A stretch of DNA of 64,000 nucleotides from Sporomusaceae bacterium UBA7701 (GCA_002482545.1 DLGF01000012.1:1-64000), one strand, 5' to 3'. Shown: positions 51,151 through 60,500, counted from the stretch's first letter. Notes: a model not told the origin generated them from the letters alone. A program made the numbers and translations.

Positions 51151-51840
51151 CTACTTGCCTATCCGTTCTAAGGGATTGACGAATCTGTCGCCCTCGCTTA
51201 TTGCCAGGTGAAGATGGGGGTACGGCTCACTGGCCGACGCGCCGACCGCGCCGATAGTCTCGCCCGCCTTCACCTGCCTGTCCTTTTCCACCGCCGCAGT
51301 GCTCAACGACCCATAATAAACGGTGTATTGCCCGCTCCGGATTGCCACTGTCAATCCGTACTGCCGGTCCTGATACACTTCAGCCACCCGCCCTGCCCAG
51401 GCGGCGCCTACCGGCGTCCCTTCGGCGGCTGAAAAGTCCACGCCGGTGTGATAGCGCCAATCGTTGAACACCGGATGGAGTTGCCAGCCGAAATCCAGCT
51501 TCACCGCTCCCTGGACGGGAAGGCGTCCGGGCTGCTCGGGCGAAGCCGCCGGAGGCGGACTGGCCGGTTTGGCCGGCGGCGCTTCAATGGGAGCTGCCGC
51601 CGGCTCGACTTGGGGGTCGGCTTTGACCACCGCCGGCGGAGCCAGCGCTGCCTTCGGCGGCGGCTGAGCGACCGACGGCTCCTGCCGCGCGGAATATTTC
51701 ACTCCACCCGCCACCGTCAGCATCAGTGCGGCCGCCAGCAGCAGCATTCCCGCCGCCATATAGCTCGCTCGCCGCAAGGGCTTTATTTTTTCCTTAAGGT
51801 CTTTCAGCAAATAAAGTTTGAGCCATGGTCTGCCAGGCAC
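51151..51840 (-). CDS. spoIIQ: SpoIIQ-like M23 peptidase-domain protein
   Basis: A 229-residue bitopic protein made in the forespore, where it pairs with SpoIIIAH across the septum. Seen: an N-terminal membrane helix (about 29-48), a Pro/Ala-rich linker (about 55-105), and a LytM/M23 domain (about 112-229) with YHTGVDFS and YPHLHLAI. The H-x3-D and H-x-H zinc ligands are intact, unlike Bacillus subtilis SpoIIQ. It lies between spoIID and spoIIID. I chose GTG at 51840, 8 bases after GAGG; GTG at 51849 is possible. Confidence 0.9.
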   Translation of the reverse strand: MPGRPWLKLYLLKDLKEKIKPLRRASYMAAGMLLLAAALMLTVAGGVKYSARQEPSVAQPPPKAALAPPAVVKADPQVEPAAAPIEAPPAKPASPPPAASPEQPGRLPVQGAVKLDFGWQLHPVFNDWRYHTGVDFSAAEGTPVGAAWAGRVAEVYQDRQYGLTVAIRSGQYTVYYGSLSTAAVEKDRQVKAGETIGAVGASASEPYPHLHLAISEGDRFVNPLERIGK

Positions 51841-51880
51841 AACGATCACCTCGCTACCATTATGCCCAAACTTCAGCCTC

Positions 51881-52873
51881 TTAAGACCCCATAATATGGT
51901 TGATTGCCACCCCTTTATAGTAGTAGGTCAGGATCTGGCGATAATCCCTGCCTTCCTTCGCCATTCCGTTCGCCCCGTATTGACACATTCCGACCCCGTG
52001 ACCGTAGCCGATGCTGGTGAAGACCAGGCGGTCGGGCTTGAGCTCAATGGAAAAGTTGGCGGAACGGAGCTCCAGCTTCTGCCTGATATCGATTCCGGAG
52101 ATTATTTTGCTGCCGATGCGAACTTTATCGACTCTTCCCGATTCCGTATGGTCAAGGATTCGGGCCACGTCCGCACTGCCGCTCTGGATGGCCGATACAA
52201 CCCCGCAGTCCGCTCCGAGCCGCTGTTCGAGTTCCGCGAAAGTGTAGTCCTTGGTTTCGTTGTACCGCGGCGATTTCTTGTCCCAGGTGCATTCCACGCT
52301 TTGCAGATAGGGGTAATCGAAGCCCCAGACCTCTTTCGCGCTTGCGGTTCTTTCCCCGCTGGTCGAATGGAATACCGCGTTGATCGGCTCACCGTTATAG
52401 GTCACCACAAGCCCGCGGGTTTCCTCCACCGCCTGACTGATCTTGTTCCAGTAGCGGTCAAACTGAAAAGGCCCCCAGCGGTTTTTGAGCTGGGCGGGTC
52501 CAAGCCAGGCCTGCCCTTGGCGGATGTCGGTGCTAACATCCGCACCAGGGTGCTCGGCCACCCCGCTTCCGCCGAACAGCGTCATATTCTTGACTGCATA
52601 GGTCCTCGCCGCCACCGCCTGGGCCTTGAGCGCTTCCAATTCGAATTCGGCGGGCATCTCGGCCGCCACTACCCCCTTCACATAATCTTCCAGAGTCATT
52701 TCCACAATCTGATTCTGTTCATGTAAATAGACCCGGATCGTAACGTCTTCCCCTCCTTTGGACTTGACCAAGCCCGGTCCGGTTGGCCCGCCTATCATCC
52801 ACACCATGAGTGTGGGAATGAAAATAACGACCGCTACAATCAAAATAACGGTCAGAGCTACCACTTTCTTCAC
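51881..52873 (-). CDS. spoIID: SpoIID, engulfment lytic transglycosylase
   Basis: A 330-residue membrane-anchored enzyme that cleaves glycan strands during engulfment. Seen: N-terminal helix (about 5-25), the SpoIID motif LEDYVKGVVAAEMPAEF with the catalytic Glu (about 66), LKAQAVAARTYAVKN, and the C-terminal SIGYGHGVGMCQYGANGMA. GTG start after GGGAGGGG. SpoIIM and SpoIIP, its partners, are not in the window. Confidence 0.96.
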   Translation of the reverse strand: MKKVVALTVILIVAVVIFIPTLMVWMIGGPTGPGLVKSKGGEDVTIRVYLHEQNQIVEMTLEDYVKGVVAAEMPAEFELEALKAQAVAARTYAVKNMTLFGGSGVAEHPGADVSTDIRQGQAWLGPAQLKNRWGPFQFDRYWNKISQAVEETRGLVVTYNGEPINAVFHSTSGERTASAKEVWGFDYPYLQSVECTWDKKSPRYNETKDYTFAELEQRLGADCGVVSAIQSGSADVARILDHTESGRVDKVRIGSKIISGIDIRQKLELRSANFSIELKPDRLVFTSIGYGHGVGMCQYGANGMAKEGRDYRQILTYYYKGVAINHIMGS

Positions 52874-52955
52874 GCCCGCCCCTCCCGCGCATCAGTCCCA
52901 CTACCATAATATGCCAGGGCTATAGCGGGTATGACAAGCATAGCAACCGGACATG

Positions 52956-52985
52956 CGACAAGGACGGCTTGCGCCGTCCTTGTCG
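52956..52985 (-). terminator. Hairpin after murA
   Basis: A 13-bp perfect stem (CGACAAGGACGGC and complement) with a 4-base loop lies 23 bases after the murA stop. No T-run follows on either strand, so it may be a weak terminator or an RNA stabiliser. Confidence 0.55.
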
Positions 52986-53008
52986 TCGTTACATATAAGT
53001 GCTGTTAT

Positions 53009-54265
53009 TTATTCTACCCTGGCAATGTCCGCGCCCAAACTGCGGAATTTGCCTACGATGTCTTCATAGCCCCGGTCGATGTGATGGATGCAGCCGATTT
53101 CGGTTTTTCCTTCCGCCACCAGCCCCGCCAGCACCAGCGCCGCTCCGGCCCTGAGATCGGTCGCTTTCACGGGGCAGCCGGTCAGTTTGGCGACTCCTTC
53201 CACCACCGCGCTGCGTCCTTCGATCTTGATATTGGCGCCCATCCGCTTGAGTTCGTCGACATGCATGAACCGATTTTCAAACACCGTCTCCGTCACTACG
53301 CTCGTTCCGCTGGCGACCGCCATCAGAGCCATGAACTGGGCCTGCATATCCGTCGGGAAGCCCGGATAAGGCAACGTTTTGATATCCACGGCGCGAAGCG
53401 TTCCGGTACCGCGTACCCGGACGCCTTCGGCCTGCTCCTCGATGAGAACGCCCGCCTCCTTCAACTTGGCGGTCACCGGTTTCAAATGCTCCGTAAGTGC
53501 GTTCTCCAGCCAGATTTCCCCGCCCGTAATCGCCGCCGCAACCATATAGGTACCGGCCTCGATCCGGTCAGGAATAACGGCGTGGGTCGTTCCGGACAGT
53601 TCTCGCACTCCCTCGATCCGGATTACATTCGTTCCCGCTCCCCGTATTTTGGCTCCCATCGCATTGAGATAGTTCGCCAAATCGACAATCTCTGGCTCTT
53701 CAGCGGGATTCTCCAGGATGGTCTGTCCCTCCGCCAGACTCGCAGCCATCATGATGTTTTCGGTGGCCCCGACACTGGGGAAATCAAGGTAAATTCTCGC
53801 ACCGATCAATCTTTTGGGGGTGCGCGCCTCGATATAGCCATGGCCAAGACCAATCTCAGCCCCTAACGCTTCGAACCCTTTCAGATGGAGATCAATCGGC
53901 CTCGTGCCAATGGCGCAACCTCCAGGCAGGGATATCCGGACTTGGCCCCGACGAGCCAGGAGCGGCCCCATTACCAGAAAAGACGCCCGCATTTTGCGAA
54001 CCAGCTCATAGGGTGCTTCGCAACTCGTAATCTCCGAACTGTCGACCCTCAAGGTCCCCGGCTCCTCCCAAGAAACGGTCACCCCGAGATGACCCAGTAC
54101 TTCGGAAATGGTGGACACATCTTCGAGCGCGGGTATTTCCTCCAGCCGGCTCGGCGTACACCCTAGGAGCGAGGCTGCGATGATTGGCAGCACTGCATTT
54201 TTTGCGCCACTGATCTTGATGCTGCCAGATAGCTTCCTCCCACCGCTGACGACTAGCTTTTCCAC
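53009..54265 (-). CDS. murA: MurA, UDP-GlcNAc enolpyruvyl transferase
   Basis: The first committed enzyme of peptidoglycan synthesis. 418 residues. Seen: LSGSIKISGAKNAVLPIIAASLL, the loop Cys in SLPGGCAIGTRPID (target of fosfomycin), NIMMAASLAEG, and PYPGFPTDMQAQFMALM. I chose a GTG at 54265, 7 bases after GGAGG. The frame has an in-frame upstream start at 54283 with no site. Position between ywmB and spoIID matches Bacillus murAA. Confidence 0.97.
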   Translation of the reverse strand: MEKLVVSGGRKLSGSIKISGAKNAVLPIIAASLLGCTPSRLEEIPALEDVSTISEVLGHLGVTVSWEEPGTLRVDSSEITSCEAPYELVRKMRASFLVMGPLLARRGQVRISLPGGCAIGTRPIDLHLKGFEALGAEIGLGHGYIEARTPKRLIGARIYLDFPSVGATENIMMAASLAEGQTILENPAEEPEIVDLANYLNAMGAKIRGAGTNVIRIEGVRELSGTTHAVIPDRIEAGTYMVAAAITGGEIWLENALTEHLKPVTAKLKEAGVLIEEQAEGVRVRGTGTLRAVDIKTLPYPGFPTDMQAQFMALMAVASGTSVVTETVFENRFMHVDELKRMGANIKIEGRSAVVEGVAKLTGCPVKATDLRAGAALVLAGLVAEGKTEIGCIHHIDRGYEDIVGKFRSLGADIARVE

Positions 54266-54294
54266 ATACTTTCCTCCCACCAAACCGCTTGCTG

Positions 54295-55053
54295 CTAATA
54301 CTCGCCGAAAATCACCGGCGATCCGATGATAATATAGGTCCGGTTATCGAGCGGGCTATAACGGATTGCCATATTCACATTGACCTGCTTGTCCCCCGCC
54401 TTGATGCCTTCCGGCAAGGCCGGCGAAAACCCGGAAATACTGGCATATCCCGGCTGAATCACAGTAGCGGAAACCACTGTGTTCACCATATTGCTAGCAT
54501 TATGTAACCGGGAAACCCACTCATCTTTGTCTAGTTTACCATCAAGCCAGCCCACCAGGCAAGTAGTTATCCGCGGTGTCCCGCCGAACCCCGCAACCGC
54601 GTCCTGTACTCGATCGATCCACTCGGCCGCCGATCCATCGGCAGCCTCGGCTTCCACCACGACCGAAAGATAGGCCTGGCTGGCTTTCTGTTCCCATATC
54701 GGATATACGACTTGGGCCAAAACCACGACATGGAGCCTGTTCACCAGGGCTTCGGCCCGGACGACCCGGTGCCGCTCGCTGCGGCTGAGCGCTAGATTAT
54801 ACTGACCCGGCCCATACCCCAGGCGCCCCATTACATAGGTAACGAATTCAGTCATCTGTTCGTCCGTCAGATCCGAGCGCGGCAACTCTACCCAGGCATT
54901 CAGACCGAGTTGTCTGGTCGTGGCCCCGGTGGCCTCCATTGCCTTATTCAGAGGCGCAAAAACCGACGCTGCCGTCATTTTATCAAACTGGCTGCCGGCT
55001 ATCAATACCAGCATAGTAACAGCTAAAATAACAATTCCATAATATTTTCGCAT
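54295..55053 (-). CDS. ywmB: YwmB family protein
   Basis: A 252-residue YwmB/TATA-box-binding-like-fold protein of unknown function, found mainly in spore-formers. Seen: signal or anchor helix (about 5-23), GLNAWVELPRSDLTDEQMTEFV, SEWVSRLHNASN-like segment DEWVSRLHNASNMVNTVV, and a C-terminal AIRYSPLDNRTYIIIGSPVI. I chose the ATG at 55053 after GGGGAAG; upstream codons lack a site. It lies directly before murA, as in Bacillus. Confidence 0.88.
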   Translation of the reverse strand: MRKYYGIVILAVTMLVLIAGSQFDKMTAASVFAPLNKAMEATGATTRQLGLNAWVELPRSDLTDEQMTEFVTYVMGRLGYGPGQYNLALSRSERHRVVRAEALVNRLHVVVLAQVVYPIWEQKASQAYLSVVVEAEAADGSAAEWIDRVQDAVAGFGGTPRITTCLVGWLDGKLDKDEWVSRLHNASNMVNTVVSATVIQPGYASISGFSPALPEGIKAGDKQVNVNMAIRYSPLDNRTYIIIGSPVIFGEY

Positions 55054-55166
55054 AATCTTCCCCGCAATCCTGGTCCTAAGTTCATTCTTGCCAGTATTTA
55101 GGGGAGTTATGCAATGTAATTTTAACCACGCGCCGCCTAAATGCTTGCCTGACCGCCGCAACAAAA

Positions 55167-55189
55167 AACAGCCGGGTAACCCGGCTGTT
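55167..55189 (-). terminator. Intrinsic terminator of the atp operon
   Basis: A 10-bp stem (AACAGCCGGG and complement, TAA loop) is followed on the minus strand by TTTTTTGTT. It lies just after the atpC stop codon. Confidence 0.92.
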
Positions 55190-55195
55190 CAACTA

Positions 55196-55609
55196 TTATT
55201 GAAATCTTCCATGCTCGGCTATTCTCAGGCGCATGACCGCCCGCCGCAGCGCGGCTTCGGCGCGCTCTACGTCGATATCGGCGGTTGGTTCCTTGAGCCG
55301 GCTCTCCGCCCTTTCCTTGGCGGCTTCAGCCCGCTCAACATTGATTTCTTCGGACAGTTCGGCACAGGCCGCCAGCACGGTGACCTTTTCAGGATGGACT
55401 TCGATGAACCCGCCGCAGATTGCGATCTGCATCTCGCCCTCGTCCTTCAGCACTCTGAGGGGCCAGACCTGGAGGCCGGCCACCAGCGGAGCATGCCCCG
55501 GCAAAATACCGATGTCGCCGTCAGTGGCCCGGGCAATCACCATGTTCACATCGTCCGAATAAACCATGCGCTCAGGGGTAACAACGTCCAGCCGGATTTT
55601 ATTGGCCAC
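55196..55609 (-). CDS. atpC: AtpC, ATP synthase epsilon subunit
   Basis: A 137-residue central-stalk subunit that regulates ATP hydrolysis. Seen: N-terminal beta domain with IRLDVVTPERMVYSDDV and GDIGILPGHAPLVAGLQ, FIEVHPEKVTVLAACAE, then a C-terminal helical hairpin (about 88-135; RAEAALRRAVMRLRIAE). GTG start. It lies 3 bases after atpD. Confidence 0.97.
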   Translation of the reverse strand: MANKIRLDVVTPERMVYSDDVNMVIARATDGDIGILPGHAPLVAGLQVWPLRVLKDEGEMQIAICGGFIEVHPEKVTVLAACAELSEEINVERAEAAKERAESRLKEPTADIDVERAEAALRRAVMRLRIAEHGRFQ

Positions 55610-55612
55610 TTG

Positions 55613-57022
55613 TTATTCCCCCTTTATTTTCCGCGCCTTTTCCACCGCATCTTCAATTGCGCCGCACATGAAGAACGCCGATTCCGGCAAATCGTCATGT
55701 TTGCCCGCCAGAATTTCCTTGAACCCTCGAATGGTTTCTTTCAGCGGAACATATTTGCCCGGCGTGCCGGTAAAGGCTTCGGCCACGAAGAAAGGCTGGC
55801 TGAGGAAACGCTGGACCTTCCGGGCGCGGGATACGGAGAGCTTGTCGTCGTCGGAGAGTTCCTCCATACCCAAAATCGCGATAATATCCTGGAGTTCCTT
55901 GTACCGCTGCAGTACTTCCTGCACGCCGCGCGCCACTTCGTAGTGCTCCTGGCCGATGATGTTGGGATCGAGAATCCGGGAAGTCGAATCCAGGGGATCA
56001 ACCGCCGGATAAATGCCCAGCTCCGAAATCTGCCGCGACAAAACCGTCGTGGCGTCCAGGTGGGCGAAGGTCGCCGCCGGCGCGGGGTCGGTCAGGTCGT
56101 CGGCCGGCACATATACCGCCTGAACCGAAGTGATCGATCCCGTCTTGGTGGAAGTAATCCGTTCCTGGAGCGCACCGACGTCGGTGCCCAGCGTGGGCTG
56201 ATAGCCGACCGCCGACGGCATCCGGCCCAGAAGCGCCGAAACCTCGGAACCGGCCTGGATGAACCGGAAGATATTGTCGATGAACAAGAGCACGTCCTGG
56301 CCGGCTTTATCCCGGAAATACTCGGCCATGGTCAGGCCGGTCAAACCGACCCGCATCCTGGCTCCGGGCGGCTCGTTCATCTGGCCGTACACCAGCGCGG
56401 TTTTTTCGACAACGCCCGACTCGCGCATCTCCATCCAGAGATCATTCCCCTCGCGGGTGCGCTCGCCGACGCCGGCGAATACGGAATAGCCGCCGTGCTC
56501 GGTGGCGATGTTCCGGATGAGTTCCTGAATGAGCACGGTCTTGCCCACTCCCGCGCCGCCAAAGAGGCCAATTTTCCCGCCTTTGGCATAGGGGGCGATC
56601 AGGTCGACGACTTTGATGCCGGTTTCGAGAATGACGGTAGCCGTTTCCTGGTCCTCAAACGAGGGGGCCGGCCGATGGATCGGCCAGTAATCGTCGGCGA
56701 CAATCGGATTCTCGTTGTTGTCCACCGTTTCTCCCAGAACGTTGAAAACCCGGCCCAGCGTGCCCTTCCCGACCGGAATGCGAATCGGCGCGCCGGTATC
56801 GGCAGCCTTCATGCCGCGCGTCAGGCCGTCCGTCGAGGACATGGCCACGGCGCGGACGATATTGTCGCCGAGGTGCTGCATGACTTCCACCGTCAGTTTA
56901 ACCCGCATGTCGCCGCTTTGTTCGTCTATCTGAAGGGCGTTATAAATCGGGGGCAACTGCTCCGGGGGGAACTCTACGTCAACGACAGGACCGATGACTT
57001 GTATGACTTTACCAGTACTCAC
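55613..57022 (-). CDS. atpD: AtpD, ATP synthase beta subunit
   Basis: A 469-residue catalytic F1 subunit. Seen: GPVVDVEFPPEQLPPIYNAL, Walker A GGAGVGKTVLIQELIRN, VFAGVGERTREGNDLW, Walker B VLLFIDNIFRFIQAGSEVSALLGRMPSAVGYQPT, and the DELSEED-like loop reads EELSDDDK. GTG start after GGAGGGG. It lies 12 bases after atpG. Confidence 0.98.
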   Translation of the reverse strand: MSTGKVIQVIGPVVDVEFPPEQLPPIYNALQIDEQSGDMRVKLTVEVMQHLGDNIVRAVAMSSTDGLTRGMKAADTGAPIRIPVGKGTLGRVFNVLGETVDNNENPIVADDYWPIHRPAPSFEDQETATVILETGIKVVDLIAPYAKGGKIGLFGGAGVGKTVLIQELIRNIATEHGGYSVFAGVGERTREGNDLWMEMRESGVVEKTALVYGQMNEPPGARMRVGLTGLTMAEYFRDKAGQDVLLFIDNIFRFIQAGSEVSALLGRMPSAVGYQPTLGTDVGALQERITSTKTGSITSVQAVYVPADDLTDPAPAATFAHLDATTVLSRQISELGIYPAVDPLDSTSRILDPNIIGQEHYEVARGVQEVLQRYKELQDIIAILGMEELSDDDKLSVSRARKVQRFLSQPFFVAEAFTGTPGKYVPLKETIRGFKEILAGKHDDLPESAFFMCGAIEDAVEKARKIKGE

Positions 57023-57034
57023 GCTTTCCCCTCC

Positions 57035-57886
57035 TTATTTGAGCGCCTCGGCGCCGCCCACGATCTCGGATATCTCGCGGGTGATATTCGCCTGGCGAAC
57101 CTTGTTGTAGTTGAGGACGAGTTTGGAGATCAGCTCCTCGGCGTTTTCGGTAGCCGAACCCATGGCCGTCATCCGCGAGCCAAGCTCGCTGGCCGCCGCT
57201 TGAAGGAGCGCTCCGTACACGACGGTTTCCAGGTATTTAGGCAGCAACAGGGCCAATACCTCTTCCGCCGAGGGCTCAAAAATATAGTCGCGGGGCTGGT
57301 CTCCTTCCTGGGAACCGGAGGTTTCCACCGGCAAAAGCCTGATCAGCGTCGGCTTCTGGTTAATCGGCGAAAAGAATTGGGTATATACAAGATACACCTC
57401 GTCATAGGTGCCGTCGGCATAGGCTCCGGCAACTTCCCGGGCTATGTCCACCGCGTGCTGATGGGTCGGTTTCTCGGAGAAGCCGGTATACTCCTGATCG
57501 AGGGTATAGCCGCGCCGCTTGAAATAATCCCGGGCCTTACGGCCAACGGTCAGGAGGTGAACGCCGTCCTTCCCCTGGACATGCGGCAGCACTTCCCGGA
57601 TGAGGTTGGAGGTATAGGCCCCGGCCAATCCTTTGTCGGCACCGACAATCAGGTAGGCGGTCTTTTCCCCGTCACGGACCGCCAGCAGCGGATGGACGCT
57701 GTCCCGGGCGTTGCCGGCAACCTCGGCCAGCATTTCCCGGATCTTTTCCGTATAAGGCCGGCTGGCGTTGGCTCGTTCCTGGGCGCGGCGCAACCGGGCG
57801 GCTGCGACCATTTTCATGGCCTTGGTAATCTGTTGAATATTTTTAACGCTCTTGATACGGCGGCGTATGTCCCGTGTGCTGGGCAT
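57035..57886 (-). CDS. atpG: AtpG, ATP synthase gamma subunit
   Basis: A 283-residue rotor shaft. Seen: the N-terminal helix with RDIRRRIKSVKNIQQITKAMKMVAAARLRRAQ and the C-terminal helix SRMTAMGSATENAEELISKLVLNYNKVRQANITREISEIVGGAEAL. Both are strongly conserved. It lies 6 bases after atpA. Confidence 0.97.
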   Translation of the reverse strand: MPSTRDIRRRIKSVKNIQQITKAMKMVAAARLRRAQERANASRPYTEKIREMLAEVAGNARDSVHPLLAVRDGEKTAYLIVGADKGLAGAYTSNLIREVLPHVQGKDGVHLLTVGRKARDYFKRRGYTLDQEYTGFSEKPTHQHAVDIAREVAGAYADGTYDEVYLVYTQFFSPINQKPTLIRLLPVETSGSQEGDQPRDYIFEPSAEEVLALLLPKYLETVVYGALLQAAASELGSRMTAMGSATENAEELISKLVLNYNKVRQANITREISEIVGGAEALK

Positions 57887-57892
57887 CAGTCA

Positions 57893-59434
57893 TCACCTCG
57901 CCGCTGCTTGTAAATTGGTTTTGTCATCCATAATGAAAGTGTCTTTGAATTCTTTGATCGCATCCTTGAGGGCGGCCTCGATCTCGGGATCGATGACCTT
58001 CTTCTCCCGGATGCCTTTCACGATTTCGGCATAGTTCGCCTTCATGAACTTGAGCAGATCGGCTTCGAACCGGACAACCTCATCGGCGCCGACATCATCC
58101 AGATAACCGTTGACCCCGGCGTAAATGGTGACAATCTGCTCTTCAACCGGAATCGGCTGATATTGCGGCTGTTTCAGAATTTCGGTCATCCGGCGTCCCC
58201 GGTCCAGGAGCGCCTTGGTGACCTTGTCCAGGTCGGAGCCGAACTGGGCAAAGGCCGCCAATTCCCGGTACTGGGCAAGGTCGAGCCGCAGGCGGCCGGC
58301 CACTTGCTTCATGGCCTTAATCTGAGCGGAACCGCCCACCCGGGAGACCGAAATACCGGCGTTGATCGCCGGGCGGATGCCGGAGTAGAACAATTCGCTT
58401 TCCAGGAAAATCTGTCCGTCCGTTATGGAAATGACATTGGTGGGAATGTAGGCTGAAACGTCGCCCGCCAGCGTTTCAATGACCGGCAGGGCGGTGATCG
58501 AACCGCCGCCCTGCTCGTCGGACAGTTTGGCGGCCCGTTCCAGAAGGCGCGAATGTAAATAGAACACGTCGCCCGGATAAGCCTCGCGTCCGGGAGGCCG
58601 GCGCAGCAGCAGCGACATCGCCCGGTAAGCCGTGGCATGCTTGGACAGATCGTCATAAACGCATAAGGCGTGTCCGCCTTTATACATAAAATATTCGCCG
58701 ATAGCAACCCCGGCGTACGGCGCCAGGTATTGGAGCGGGGCGCTGTCCGAGGCGGTGGCGGCCACTACGATGGTGAAGTCCATTGCCCCTGCTTCTTCGA
58801 GGGTATGCACCACCCGGGCTACGGTAGACGCCTTCTGGCCAATCGCCACATAAATACAGATTACGCCCTGGCCCTTCTGATTAATGATGGTATCGATCGC
58901 AATGGCGGTTTTGCCGGTTCCCCGGTCGCCGATGATCAGCTCCCGCTGGCCGCGGCCGATGGGGATCATCGCGTCGATGGCCTTAATCCCGGTTTGCAGC
59001 GGCTCTTTAACCGATTGGCGGTCGGCAATCCCCGGCGCCCGGAATTCCACCGGCCGGAATTCGCTGGTCGCGATCGGGCCTTTCCCGTCGATGGGCTGAC
59101 CGATGGCATTGACAACCCGTCCGACCATAGCGTCGCCCACCGGAACCTGCATAATCCGGCCGGTCCGGCGAACGGTGTCGCCTTCCTTAATCAGCAGCTC
59201 GCCGCCCAGGAGAACGGCGCCCACGTTGTCTTCCTCCAGGTTGAGCACCATGCCGTATACGTCATGCGGAAACTCCAAGAGTTCGCCGGCCATGGCCTTC
59301 TCCAGGCCGTGCACGCGGGCGATGCCGTCACCTACCTCGATGACGGTGCCGATGTCGTCAACATTGAGGTCGACCTGATAGCGTTCTATCTGCTGCTTGA
59401 TGATAGCCGTAATTTCCTCGGGCCTCATTTTCAT
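57893..59434 (-). CDS. atpA: AtpA, ATP synthase alpha subunit
   Basis: A 513-residue non-catalytic F1 subunit. Seen: VGDGIARVHGLEKAMAGELLEF, Walker A GDRGTGKTAIAIDTI, the alpha-type VYDDLSKHATAYRAMSLLLRRPPGREAYPGDVFYLHSRLLERAAK, and VISITDGQIFLESELFYSGIRPAINAGISVSRVGGSAQ. It starts 2 bases after atpH stops. Confidence 0.98.
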   Translation of the reverse strand: MKMRPEEITAIIKQQIERYQVDLNVDDIGTVIEVGDGIARVHGLEKAMAGELLEFPHDVYGMVLNLEEDNVGAVLLGGELLIKEGDTVRRTGRIMQVPVGDAMVGRVVNAIGQPIDGKGPIATSEFRPVEFRAPGIADRQSVKEPLQTGIKAIDAMIPIGRGQRELIIGDRGTGKTAIAIDTIINQKGQGVICIYVAIGQKASTVARVVHTLEEAGAMDFTIVVAATASDSAPLQYLAPYAGVAIGEYFMYKGGHALCVYDDLSKHATAYRAMSLLLRRPPGREAYPGDVFYLHSRLLERAAKLSDEQGGGSITALPVIETLAGDVSAYIPTNVISITDGQIFLESELFYSGIRPAINAGISVSRVGGSAQIKAMKQVAGRLRLDLAQYRELAAFAQFGSDLDKVTKALLDRGRRMTEILKQPQYQPIPVEEQIVTIYAGVNGYLDDVGADEVVRFEADLLKFMKANYAEIVKGIREKKVIDPEIEAALKDAIKEFKDTFIMDDKTNLQAAAR

Positions 59435-59436
59435 AC

Positions 59437-60003
59437 TCAGTTTGTCACCCCAATCTTCGTCACTTCAGTCTTGAGCAGCGCGGACTTGAGCGCCTCGAGC
59501 TGACGCAAAACGCTGCCGTCGATCAGTTTATCCCCTATCTTTACGATGACTCCGCCCAGAATACGGGAGTCGATACGCGTCTTCAGCACGACATTTTTGC
59601 CGGACACCGAACTCAGTCTGGTCGCCAGCGACTTGGTCTCCGCCTCGTTCAGCGGCAAAGCGGTTGTCACCTCGGCTTCCGCGATGTTGCGGGCCTGGTT
59701 GGCAAGCGCCCGGTATTCCCGGATAATTGCCGGCAACGCGCTTTCCCGACGTTTATCAATGATCAAAAACAAAAAATTGCGGACATACTCAGCCAGGTCA
59801 CTTCCGAAAATTTTCACCACGGTGTCTTTTTTTGCCTCAATCGGCACCTGGGGATGAAACAGCAGTGTCGCCAGATCACCGGAAGCGGCCAGAGCCTCCT
59901 CCACCATCGCCAGTTGCCCTTCCACCGTTTCCAGCTCCTGTTTCTCGGCGGCCAGTTCATAGATGGCCTGAGCGTAACGCAAGGCAAGCTGACTGGTTAA
60001 CAT
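59437..60003 (-). CDS. atpH: AtpH, ATP synthase delta subunit
   Basis: A 188-residue stator subunit that joins F1 to the b-subunits. Seen: LALRYAQAIYELAAEKQELETVEGQL, the FLFLIIDKRRESALPAIIREYRALANQARNIAEAEVTTALPL segment and the C-terminal IDSRILGGVIVKIGDKLIDGSVLRQLEAL. It overlaps atpF by 7 bases. Confidence 0.96.
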   Translation of the reverse strand: MLTSQLALRYAQAIYELAAEKQELETVEGQLAMVEEALAASGDLATLLFHPQVPIEAKKDTVVKIFGSDLAEYVRNFLFLIIDKRRESALPAIIREYRALANQARNIAEAEVTTALPLNEAETKSLATRLSSVSGKNVVLKTRIDSRILGGVIVKIGDKLIDGSVLRQLEALKSALLKTEVTKIGVTN

Positions 60004-60500
60004 TTCAAACCACCCATTTTGTCCGCGTCAAGCTTATCGATGAAATCGGTCACCAGCTTGGAGTTGGTGGCTGCATCGATGTTGTGACCGACGATTTTTG
60101 TCGCAGCAGCAATAGACAGCGAAACGACCTCGCCGCGCAGTTCGGCGATGGCCCTTTCCCGTTCCCTGGCAATTTCCTCCCGGGCTTCCTTAAGGAGCCG
60201 GGCGTGTTCGGCCCGTGCTTCCTGGATAATTTCATCCTTGGTCTGTTCAGCCAGTTTGGTCGCCTTTTCGACAATTGCCTGAGCCTGGGTCCTGGCCTGG
60301 GCCAGTTGTTCCTGATATTCGCGTTTCAGTTCAGCAGCGGCCGTCCGCTCCTGTTCCGCAGTGGCCAGATTGCCCTCGATGCGGGCCTGGCGGTCAGCCA
60401 AGGCTTTCATAAGCGGCTTATAAGCCACCTTGGCCAAAATAGCCACTAAAATCAAAAAATTTATGATCTGCGCTATGAGCGTCGCATTTAGTTCAACCAA
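59997..60500 (-). CDS. atpF: AtpF, ATP synthase b subunit
   Basis: A 167-residue peripheral stalk subunit. Seen: one N-terminal membrane helix (about 6-26; AQIINFLILVAILAKVAYKPL) and a long charged coiled coil (about 35-145). The start is TTG, 8 bases after GGAGG, which is unusual for such a highly expressed gene and may lower its synthesis. One b gene is present, so the stalk is a homodimer. Confidence 0.95.
   Translation of the reverse strand: MVELNATLIAQIINFLILVAILAKVAYKPLMKALADRQARIEGNLATAEQERTAAAELKREYQEQLAQARTQAQAIVEKATKLAEQTKDEIIQEARAEHARLLKEAREEIARERERAIAELRGEVVSLSIAAATKIVGHNIDAATNSKLVTDFIDKLDADKMGGLKC

Noticed and set aside
55088..57913. A 941-codon open frame on the plus strand opposite atpC, atpD and atpG
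   Set aside because: It covers three highly conserved genes in antisense, has no recognisable domain and is a by-product of GC-rich third positions. The minus-strand genes account for the whole stretch.
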